5,172 bases of DNA from Thermoproteota archaeon. Its GTDB lineage: Archaea; Thermoproteota; Methanomethylicia; Methanomethylicales; B66-G16. Position 1 is the first letter of the stretch; each line of letters starts with the position of its first letter. Where the stretch lies: contig QMQV01000094.1 of the NCBI GenBank assembly GCA_003649085.1, positions 1 through 5,172 on the forward strand, given 5' to 3'. The notes under the pieces were generated by a model that had not been told where the DNA came from, did not search any database, and saw only the letters and a program-made list of their open reading frames with translations. Made by a program: the position numbers and the translations under genes. Shown here in pieces: positions 1 through 5,172 of the stretch.

Positions 1-1056
1 AACATACTCTCTGGATTAGCTGTAGGTATGGAATCAACAGCCTTACCAATAATCGCAATTGTGGTAGCATTGGTTGTTTCATTTTATGTTGGCAAAATCT
101 GGGGAACTTTGAATCAGATTAACGAATTCATAGGCGGAATTTATGGAACAACTCTAGCAACAATGGGTATGCTTTCTGTATGTGGAATGGTATTAACAAT
201 GGACGGATTAGGTCCTATAGTCGATAACGCTAGCGGAATAGCAGAAATGAGTGGTGCAGAGAAAGAGCTGAGAGAAAGACTAGATCCGCTGGATGCTCTT
301 GGTAATACTACAAAGGCTTTGACTAAGGGATATGCTATGGCTTCTGCTGCTCTCGCAGCGTTATTGCTATTTCAAGCTTTCATATTAGAAGTTGTAAGAT
401 ATCAAGCTGGAGTTTGGGACATAATAAATCCAAGTGAAAGTGTCCTCAATCAATTAGTCAATAGCCTACTCTCTCTCTTCGAACCATTAGCCCTTAACAA
501 AGTAGGTGTGATAATTGGAGCATTCATTGGCGCAATGCTACCGTTTCTCTTCTCAGGAACTGCCATTAGAGCAGTAAGCGATGCAGCATACAGAATGGTG
601 GAGGAGGTCAGAAGGCAGTTTAGAGAGATACCTGGATTAAGAGAAGGTAAAGCTAAGCCAGACTATTCAAGATGTGTGGATATAAGCACTAGATATGCTC
701 TTAAGAGAATGATAGTACCAGGAATGGTCGCAATTGTCTCCCCGATACTCGTTGGCTTCCTCTTCGGATGGATAGCAGTTGGAGCGTTAGTTGTTGGTGC
801 TACAATATCTGGAGTTCCGTTGGCGATAACAATGATGTGGGGAGGATGTGTATGGGACAATGCAAAGAAATATATAGAGGCGGGTAATTACGGTGGAAAA
901 GGATCTGCAGCACACGCAGCAGCTGTTGTTGGTGATACTGTAGGTGACCCACTTAAGGATACTGCCGGACCGAGTTTACACATTTTGATAAAGTTACTTA
1001 ACACAGTCTCTCTGGTTTTCATACCTCTGTTCCTAATCGCTCTCTTTCTCCTATAA
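1..1056 (+). CDS. hppA: Membrane-bound proton-translocating pyrophosphatase, K+-independent type (C-terminal part, 5' truncated)
   Basis: This integral membrane enzyme hydrolyses pyrophosphate on the cytoplasmic side and pumps H+ across the membrane. The reading frame is already open at base 1 (NILSGLAVG precedes the Met at 28), so that Met is internal and the gene starts outside the window. About 351 of the usual 650-750 residues are present. Counting from the Met at 28, visible family motifs are DNASGIAEM (66-74; the family usually has DNAGGIAEM), [10 protein letters not shown] (92-101), WDNAKKYIE and the C-terminal [16 protein letters not shown] (from 302) with its conserved Asp and Lys residues. 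Lys96 and Thr99 occupy the two positions (460 and 463 in the Carboxydothermus enzyme) that separate K+-independent pumps from K+-dependent ones, which have Ala there. Several hydrophobic membrane spans alternate with these motifs, and the protein ends in a hydrophobic helix. H+ rather than Na+ as the pumped ion is inferred from the subclass. Family assignment is very secure. Confidence 0.97.
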   Translation, partial: NILSGLAVGMESTALPIIAIVVALVVSFYVGKIWGTLNQINEFIGGIYGTTLATMGMLSVCGMVLTMDGLGPIVDNASGIAEMSGAEKELRERLDPLDALGNTTKALTKGYAMASAALAALLLFQAFILEVVRYQAGVWDIINPSESVLNQLVNSLLSLFEPLALNKVGVIIGAFIGAMLPFLFSGTAIRAVSDAAYRMVEEVRRQFREIPGLREGKAKPDYSRCVDISTRYALKRMIVPGMVAIVSPILVGFLFGWIAVGALVVGATISGVPLAITMMWGGCVWDNAKKYIEAGNYGGKGSAAHAAAVVGDTVGDPLKDTAGPSLHILIKLLNTVSLVFIPLFLIALFLL

Positions 1057-1060
1057 CCTC

Positions 1061-1073
1061 CCTAAATATTTTT
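1061..1073 (+). promoter_or_regulatory. Candidate TATA box for rad50 (leaderless transcript)
   Basis: The AT-rich element CCTAAATATTTTT is centred about 28 bases before the TTG start of rad50. Archaeal transcription starts roughly 25 bases past the TATA box, so the transcript would begin at or within a few bases of the start codon. This agrees with the lack of any Shine-Dalgarno match in the 15 T/C-rich bases before the start. The position is suggestive but the element is not diagnostic in AT-rich DNA. Confidence 0.4.
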
Positions 1074-1082
1074 GTGAGATCC

Positions 1083-1097
1083 TCTTTTCTATTTTTT
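1083..1097 (+). terminator. Candidate oligo-T terminator after hppA
   Basis: A pyrimidine tract with runs of four and six T lies about 27 bases past the hppA stop, and another five-T run sits at 1069-1073. Archaeal RNA polymerase commonly terminates at U-rich tracts without a hairpin, and none is evident here. The tract runs into the rad50 start codon, so it may simply be initiation-region sequence. Weak call. Confidence 0.3.
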
Positions 1098-3630
1098 GAG
1101 AATCTTGAGACTAAAGAGATTATATCTGAAGAATTTTGCCACATACAAAGAAGCAGAACTGAGATATGACAATTTAAAATACCCATTATTTGTCAGTGGG
1201 GAAACTGGTGCAGGAAAAACATCTATTCTAGTTGATGGACTATGTGCAGCTCTATTTGGAAGAGCATATGGGGAAAGGAGAGAGGGTTCCTTTAAGTATG
1301 CTGCTAGAGGAGATATTGCTGAGGTAACACTCGAGTTCGAAATAGCAGGGACTACATATATCGTGAATAGAAAGATAGGTAAACTAACAGGACATAAAGT
1401 CACTCTAATGAAAATTGCTGAGGATGGTTCAAGAATCGCATTGGCATCAACTGTAAGAGAAGTCGAAAAAGCGATTAAAGATATAATAGGCCTGGACATG
1501 GAGGATTTCCTACATACTGTTGTTGTTAGACAAGGGGAAGTAGCTTCACTAATTTCTGAGGAGCTCGATCCCAAAGAAAGAACCTCCTTATTCCAAAAGA
1601 TTTTCAAAATAGAGTTTAGCAAGTATCTCGAGAGAGCAAAGGAGCTAAGAAAGGAAGCTGAAAGAAAAATGGATCAATTATACAAGGAAATAGAAATACT
1701 AGAAAGAGAAGTAAAAAGAGAAGAAGAAATTCAGAGAAAAATATCTGAAAGGGAAGAAGAGCTAAAAGATCTTAAAAGGGAAGAACTCTCATTAGTTAAC
1801 GAAAAGAACAATTTAGAACTACAAAAGAACTTCTTAGGAAAAGAATTAGAAATATTACAGCAGGCATTATCTCTTGCTAAACTGAAAGATGAAATCAAAG
1901 AAGTAGAGAGAAATCTAGAATCTACGAAAAGCGAATTAACAAAAACTGTTAGCAAAGCTAAAGGTTTGCTAACCGCATTGAAATATCTCATATCTAGAAT
2001 TTCCCAAATGGTCAAGGAAAAAGAAATAGTAGAGAAGGAATTGAAAAGTATACAGAGAGATCTAGATTCTATCAGAAAAGAAATATTTGAAACTGAAACA
2101 AATCTCAATTCGCTAAAAAAGTTTGTAAATCGACCTAACGAAATTAAAGATTACTTAGAAAGAGGCATCAAACATCATATTCTCGAATTACTTGATATGG
2201 AAAAAGAATGGACAGAATTTTCCTATTTTCTCGAATTTATGACAGAAGATAGGAAAAGAGTTCAAGATGTAATAATCCAACTAGAAACAGATATTCAATC
2301 TCACATCTCAGCAATCGATCAACTAAAATCAGGTATTGCGAAGTGTCCGGTATGTTTAAGACCATTGGAAGATGTAGAGAAGCATATAAGAGCGCATCAG
2401 AAAGAAATAGAGATTATAAATGAAAGATTAGCAGAATTAAAGAGAAAGGAAGCAGAATTAGATAAAGAATTCGACAAAAAGATCGAAGTTTTTATGAATT
2501 TAATAGAAGAACGATGCAAAAAGGAAATAAACTATCTAGAGGATAATCTTAAACAACTTACTAATAGAGAACGATTACTTCTTGAGAAGGATGCCGCATT
2601 AAACAAAAGAAAGACAGAAATCACTTCTCAAGAAAGCAAGTTGCCCCATTTAACAAGGACCTTGAAAATCGCAGAGGAGCAATTGAAGATCTTTGAGGGC
2701 GTTAAAGAAGAAATAGTCAAAGACATCGGAGAAGAGGACATAGGAACAAAGATCATGGAAATTTTAACAGCAATTTCATCGTTGAGGGAGAGAATAGAAG
2801 TATTAAAACAGGAGATCGATAGAAAAACGAGTGAAGCAAAAATTATTGAGCATAATCTACTATTAAACGGAAGAAGCGATCTAATAAATCTTCAATCAGA
2901 AGAAATCAAGAAAATTTTTGAGCTTAAGAAAAACGAATATAACCAAATAGATCAAAAATTAACAACGATTAACAACCAGTTAATGGAAGTAACCGCAAAA
3001 GTGGCAAGAGTTGAATCTGAAGTAAATATGTACTTGAACCAACTACGAGAAATAGCCGATAAAAAGAAGATCCTTAGTGAGAAAAGAAAGGAATTCAAAG
3101 AGATGGAAGAAGAAAAAAAGGCACTAGAAATCATCGAGAAAAGAGTTTTTGACGCTAAAGGTTTGCCCATATTTCTACTAAGTGAGTATTTAGAGAAAAT
3201 AAACGAATACGCAAACGAATACCTAGGCAGGTTTATGAATAATCTCTCTCTAAAGATAAACATCGATAGTAAGACAAACAATGTTGTAATAGAGGTATTC
3301 GACGATTACACAAATACAAAGAGGGAGCTATTTACATATAGCGGCGGAGAAAGAACTTTAATAGGTTTTGCGATTAGACTGGCAATATCTAAAGTTCTTG
3401 CCGAAGAAATGGTCGAACGACCAAAGTTTCTCATAATTGACGAAGGTTTCGGAAGTGTAAGTGAAGAGTTAAGAGAAGCAATTGTTCATCTTATATCCGA
3501 ACTTAGCGACGACTATGAGCAGGTTATAGTGACCTCACATATCCAGGATATAAGGGAAAGTGGTGTGTTTCAACAGGAACTAAGAGTAGTAAAAGAGAAT
3601 GGGATAAGTAAGATTATCCAAGAAACTTAA
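1096..3630 (+). CDS. rad50: Rad50/SbcC-family DNA double-strand-break repair ATPase with zinc hook
   Basis: An 844-residue SMC-like ATPase; the family works with the Mre11 nuclease to tether and process DNA ends. The N-terminal lobe has Walker A GETGAGKTS (35-43) and the Q-loop in VVVRQGE (Gln146). A long, charged coiled coil (about 175-416) leads to the zinc hook CPVC (417-420), and a second arm (about 421-683) returns to the C-terminal lobe. That lobe has signature YSGGERTLIGFAIRLA (from 748), Walker B FLIIDE (Asp782-Glu783) and H-loop His815 in VTSHIQDI. The GETGAGKT and DEGFGS wording is closer to SbcC-type members than to the DEPT wording of classical archaeal Rad50. The D-loop is odd: GS-VS-EE (788-789) replaces the usual L-D. 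TTG at 1096 is chosen because an in-frame TGA lies at 1075 and no ATG or GTG comes between; TTG at 1105 is an alternative that would remove three residues. No Mre11, HerA or NurA gene adjoins it. Length is normal for the family. Rad50/SbcC class is certain; orthology to canonical rad50 is less so. Confidence 0.93.
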   Translation: MRILRLKRLYLKNFATYKEAELRYDNLKYPLFVSGETGAGKTSILVDGLCAALFGRAYGERREGSFKYAARGDIAEVTLEFEIAGTTYIVNRKIGKLTGHKVTLMKIAEDGSRIALASTVREVEKAIKDIIGLDMEDFLHTVVVRQGEVASLISEELDPKERTSLFQKIFKIEFSKYLERAKELRKEAERKMDQLYKEIEILEREVKREEEIQRKISEREEELKDLKREELSLVNEKNNLELQKNFLGKELEILQQALSLAKLKDEIKEVERNLESTKSELTKTVSKAKGLLTALKYLISRISQMVKEKEIVEKELKSIQRDLDSIRKEIFETETNLNSLKKFVNRPNEIKDYLERGIKHHILELLDMEKEWTEFSYFLEFMTEDRKRVQDVIIQLETDIQSHISAIDQLKSGIAKCPVCLRPLEDVEKHIRAHQKEIEIINERLAELKRKEAELDKEFDKKIEVFMNLIEERCKKEINYLEDNLKQLTNRERLLLEKDAALNKRKTEITSQESKLPHLTRTLKIAEEQLKIFEGVKEEIVKDIGEEDIGTKIMEILTAISSLRERIEVLKQEIDRKTSEAKIIEHNLLLNGRSDLINLQSEEIKKIFELKKNEYNQIDQKLTTINNQLMEVTAKVARVESEVNMYLNQLREIADKKKILSEKRKEFKEMEEEKKALEIIEKRVFDAKGLPIFLLSEYLEKINEYANEYLGRFMNNLSLKINIDSKTNNVVIEVFDDYTNTKRELFTYSGGERTLIGFAIRLAISKVLAEEMVERPKFLIIDEGFGSVSEELREAIVHLISELSDDYEQVIVTSHIQDIRESGVFQQELRVVKENGISKIIQET

Positions 3631-3690
3631 GATGTATATTAGCTACATATTGGATGAGTAAAAAGTTTCTTCATATGAGGTAGAGGACTA
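3631..3690 (+). promoter_or_regulatory. rad50 to membrane-gene intergenic region with Shine-Dalgarno
   Basis: This 60-bp gap holds a short inverted repeat (ATGTA at 3632-3636, TACAT at 3644-3648) and AT-rich stretches that could serve as a weak TATA box (around 3635-3640). GAGGT at 3677-3681 lies nine bases before the TTG at 3691 and matches the anti-Shine-Dalgarno end of archaeal 16S rRNA. The ribosome site is the better supported part and fixes the downstream start. Whether the gene has its own promoter or is read through from rad50 cannot be decided. Confidence 0.45.
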
Positions 3691-3921
3691 TTGATTGGAT
3701 TTCAAGAGTTACTGATCATTTTTCTAGTTTTTCTGATCGTTATTTGGAGCTATGTTGTCAAAAAGAGGTCAATCGTTATTACAGGGATAGTTTTCATATT
3801 TACACTTCTAGTCTTGCTATTCTTTCTTAGACTCGTTATCGTGATAGTTGCTTTACTTATCTCTATCCTCTTGATATCCTTTCTCTACACAATCTACACT
3901 TCTAAGCGAAGTAGAATTTAG
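3691..3921 (+). CDS. Small hydrophobic membrane protein, three predicted spans, unknown function
   Basis: I do not recognise this 76-residue protein. It is almost wholly hydrophobic, with likely membrane helices at about 6-23, 28-46 and 48-69. A KKR cluster (24-26) follows the first helix, a single Arg47 divides the second from the third, and a basic tail (KRSR, 72-75) follows the last. The first 16 residues (IGFQELLIIFLVFLIV) resemble the start of TatA-type translocase subunits, including the Glu before the helix. However, the FG hinge and amphipathic helix of TatA are missing and two further spans follow, so a Tat role is not supported. The TTG start is chosen because an in-frame TGA lies at 3676-3678 and GAGGT sits nine bases upstream. 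It lies 60 bp after rad50 on the same strand and converges on eL13. The good ribosome site argues that it is a real gene. Confidence 0.6.
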   Translation: MIGFQELLIIFLVFLIVIWSYVVKKRSIVITGIVFIFTLLVLLFFLRLVIVIVALLISILLISFLYTIYTSKRSRI

Positions 3922-3961
3922 TTAAAGAGATCACATAACATCGTAAGGTCTATTGTTTACC
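3922..3961. other. Convergent intergenic spacer
   Basis: Forty bases separate the 3' ends of the small membrane gene (+) and eL13 (-). No hairpin or long T-run is visible within it. The plus strand becomes pyrimidine-rich from about 3950 into the eL13 3' end, which could end rightward transcripts inside the opposing gene. No confident terminator is seen on either strand. Confidence 0.4.
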
Positions 3962-4183
3962 TTACTTTGCTTTCTCTTGAACTTTCTCAAGAAACTTCAT
4001 TAGTATTTTCACATTCTCTTCATGTTTTGATTTTCTTCTCTTATCTATCGGAAGTCCTATTTTTCTTGCCTTCTCAAATGTCAGATCAACAGCCTTTAGC
4101 TCTTCTAGACTAAAACCTTTTCCTTTCCTTGGTTTTCTATGAGTTGGCGATATCACGATAGGATAAATCTTCTCCTTTATCAG
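3962..4183 (-). CDS. rpl13e: Large-subunit ribosomal protein eL13 (L13e), short archaeal form
   Basis: eL13 is a basic protein of the large ribosomal subunit shared by eukaryotes and some archaea. Using the start at 4183 it has 73 residues. The family core is visible as GKGFSLEEL (21-29), a helix with KARKIGLPI, then DKRRKSKHEENV (47-58), and a Lys/Glu-rich C-terminal helix. It is about the size of crenarchaeal eL13 and far shorter than the eukaryotic protein. There is no ATG in this frame. A GTG at 4154-4156 would give 64 residues, but it falls inside a segment (YPIVISP) that resembles the P-I-V motif preceding the basic stretch in other archaeal eL13. The frame stays open back to a TGA at 4187-4189. 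The only well-placed site is a CTG at 4181-4183, five bases after a perfect GAGGTGAT. I therefore favour the longer form but rate the start as uncertain; product identity is firm. It is divergent from atpI and is not in a visible ribosomal operon. Confidence 0.88.
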   Translation of the reverse strand: MIKEKIYPIVISPTHRKPRKGKGFSLEELKAVDLTFEKARKIGLPIDKRRKSKHEENVKILMKFLEKVQEKAK

Positions 4184-4188
4184 TCCTC

Positions 4189-4196
4189 ATCACCTC
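4189..4196 (-). promoter_or_regulatory. Strong Shine-Dalgarno for eL13
   Basis: Read on the minus strand this is GAGGTGAT, a full eight-base match to the pyrimidine-rich end of archaeal 16S rRNA (ATCACCTC). It is five bases from an in-frame CTG (4183-4181) but 32 bases from the GTG at 4156. This spacing is the main reason for placing the eL13 start upstream of the GTG. An ATG that begins inside the motif opens a different frame that stops after 17 codons. Confidence 0.7.
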
Positions 4197-4228
4197 TCTT
4201 TATCTCTCCTTAGGATAACTGTTCTGAG

Positions 4229-4248
4229 AAGCTCTTAATAAAGAGCTT
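4229..4248. repeat. Perfect 8-bp inverted repeat in the divergent promoter
   Basis: AAGCTCTT (4229-4236) and AAGAGCTT (4241-4248) are exact reverse complements around the four-base centre AATA. The palindrome covers the best TATA candidate for eL13, as an operator would. AAGCTCT recurs at 4263-4269 on the atpI side, 34 bases from the left arm. A DNA-binding dimer site is possible, as is a short hairpin, but no known regulator motif is recognised. Confidence 0.5.
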
Positions 4249-4306
4249 AACTTTTATTTAGCAAGCTCTCCTATTTAATTGCGTACTACAGCTAGTGTGA
4301 GCCAAA

Positions 4307-5172
4307 ATGCTAAAGGCCATACCGATGGTCAAGGCCTATATTATCGCACCTAGAAACCTCGAAGATCGTGTTCTGGAGGAGATAGGAAAGCTTGGTCTTA
4401 TGCAATTAGAGAGCGGACTACCTATAAGAGAATTAGAAAGAGCAAAAACTGCTGAAATTTGCGACAGATATATGAAGTTGCTTGACAGAATTGAAAAAAT
4501 TTTAGAAATTCTCCCCAAGGAAGAAGTTAAAAAGCCTTTCTTTGAAAAACTAAAAGAAGCCTTCTCACCGCCTTCAAGACCAAAAGTAAAACCCATTGAA
4601 CAGGCTGACTTATTTGCTGTAGAGAAAAGGATAAATGAAATTAGTGAACGAATAGATAAATTACTAGCAGAAAGAGAGAGGATTTTCTCTGAAATAGAGC
4701 CCTTAATTTCCCTTAGGAGAAGAATAATGTTTGTTAAACAGATGAGATTATCTCTCGATCAAATAGGAACATTTACGCACATTTTTGTCAAAATCGGATT
4801 AATACATACAAAACTGCTTCCAAATCTAAGAAAGTACGTAGTTGGTACCAAGATAACATATACACATAAACCCGTTAAAAAAATGCAAGAACTCCTTTTA
4901 GTAGTGGGGCCCCGAGAGGAGAAGGAGTATATAGAAGAAGCCTTAACTCTGTTAAACTTTGAGGAATTTACATTTCCGGAAGATCTTCCATCCAACCCTG
5001 ATGAAGCATTAAGCATAGTAGACAGCAAAATATCAGAAAAACGAGACCGATTAAACAAAATAGATTCTCAACTCAGAGAACTCTGCTTATCCGTGAGAAA
5101 TGAAGCACCTAGGATTTTACCGACAGTTTTTAGAGTACTCACTTTTGAAAGAGCCCGATCAAATGTTAATAG
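4307..5172 (+). CDS. atpI: A-type (V/A-type) ATP synthase subunit I, N-terminal part (3' truncated)
   Basis: Subunit I (the Vph1/NtpI counterpart) joins the peripheral stalks of the archaeal ATP synthase to the membrane and forms the ion half-channels beside the c-ring. The visible 288 codons cover only the cytosolic domain. The family opening is seen as MVKAYIIAPRNLEDRVLEEI followed by GKLGLMQLE (7-35). A Pro/Lys linker (about 85-98) leads to a coiled-coil helix (about 102-140), a globular part with KYVVGTKITY and LLLVVGPREE (about 155-225), and the return coiled coil starting at PDEALSIVDSKI (231-). The membrane half, which in the usual 600-700-residue protein follows this, lies beyond the right edge. 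ATG at 4307 is chosen because an in-frame TGA is at 4298-4300 and GTGA lies just upstream; ATG at 4325 is an alternative. In many archaea this gene begins the A-ATPase operon, so the other subunits are expected downstream. Family assignment is secure from the overall pattern. Confidence 0.92.
   Translation, partial: MLKAIPMVKAYIIAPRNLEDRVLEEIGKLGLMQLESGLPIRELERAKTAEICDRYMKLLDRIEKILEILPKEEVKKPFFEKLKEAFSPPSRPKVKPIEQADLFAVEKRINEISERIDKLLAERERIFSEIEPLISLRRRIMFVKQMRLSLDQIGTFTHIFVKIGLIHTKLLPNLRKYVVGTKITYTHKPVKKMQELLLVVGPREEKEYIEEALTLLNFEEFTFPEDLPSNPDEALSIVDSKISEKRDRLNKIDSQLRELCLSVRNEAPRILPTVFRVLTFERARSNVN

Larger units (their letters stand above)
4184..4306. promoter_or_regulatory. Divergent promoter region between eL13 and atpI
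   Basis: This 123-bp AT-rich region separates two genes read away from each other, so it must hold promoters for both. For eL13 (minus strand) the element TTTATTAAG at 4242-4234 would place transcription start near 4212, giving a leader of about 28 bases that contains the strong ribosome site. For atpI (plus strand) TTTTATTTA at 4252-4260 would start transcription near 4282; CTATTTAATT at 4271-4280 would instead give an almost leaderless mRNA. GTGA at 4297-4300 is a partial ribosome site six bases before the atpI ATG. Individual TATA assignments are tentative. Confidence 0.5.

Noticed and set aside
28..30. Met codon at 28 as the hppA start
   Set aside because: The nine codons before it (NILSGLAVG) continue the conserved pyrophosphatase sequence, so the Met is internal to a gene cut by the window edge.
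663..860. 65-codon minus-strand open frame inside hppA
   Set aside because: It is antisense to conserved pyrophosphatase sequence and has no independent coding evidence.
1089..1622. 177-codon minus-strand open frame opposite the rad50 start
   Set aside because: It lies wholly antisense to the Walker A and Q-loop region of rad50, is rich in Ser/Leu as expected for the complement of a charged coding strand, and shows no family motif.
1660..3150. AGAA/GAAA-rich purine stretches as a low-complexity repeat
   Set aside because: The purine bias comes from Glu/Lys codons of the Rad50 coiled coil; no tandem unit is preserved.
3691..3921. TatA twin-arginine translocase subunit
   Set aside because: Only the first helix resembles TatA. 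The FG hinge, the amphipathic helix and the charged tail are absent, and two more membrane spans follow.
4179..4194. Box C/D sRNA or kink-turn in the eL13 leader (minus-strand GTGATGA followed by CTGA)
   Set aside because: The two boxes are only three bases apart with no guide sequence between them, and the flanks do not pair. The GTGATGA is better explained as part of the GAGGTGAT ribosome site.
4336..5058. Minus-strand open frames of 86 and 99 codons at the right end
   Set aside because: They are antisense to the clear subunit I reading frame and have no ribosome site or recognisable motif.

Overview
The window looks archaeal and most likely comes from the TACK/Thermoproteota side. It encodes a zinc-hook Rad50-family ATPase, subunit I of an A-type ATP synthase and the ribosomal protein eL13, which has no bacterial counterpart and among archaea is known mainly from crenarchaeal-type lineages. 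Two of the genes appear to use TTG starts. Shine-Dalgarno sequences of the GAGGTGAT type precede two genes, while the rad50 start has none, which fits a leaderless transcript. The DNA is AT-rich. The lineage assignment is an inference from gene content, not from a marker tree.

Layout. 1-1056 (+) is the C-terminal half of a membrane-bound proton-pumping pyrophosphatase, cut off by the left edge; it carries the K+-independent signature. After a 39-bp T-rich gap, 1096-3630 (+) is a complete 844-residue Rad50/SbcC-type ATPase with Walker A, Q-loop, CPVC zinc hook, signature, Walker B and H-loop motifs, but with an altered D-loop. 3691-3921 (+) is a 76-residue protein made almost entirely of membrane segments. 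3962-4183 (-) is a short eL13, convergent with the membrane gene. 4184-4306 is a divergent intergenic region with AT-rich promoter candidates and a perfect 8-bp inverted repeat. 4307-5172 (+) is the N-terminal cytosolic part of A-type ATPase subunit I, cut off by the right edge.

How the genes relate. The two edge genes both belong to membrane proton bioenergetics: pyrophosphate-driven H+ pumping and the stator/membrane subunit that opens the A-ATPase gene set. The genes between them (DNA-break repair, unknown membrane protein, ribosomal protein) have no obvious shared pathway. No Mre11, HerA or NurA gene is visible next to rad50. I see no mobile element, CRISPR array, tRNA or rRNA, and no convincing new multi-gene system. 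The best leads are the D-loop substitution in the Rad50-like protein, the apparently non-canonical start of eL13, and the palindrome in the eL13/atpI divergent promoter region.
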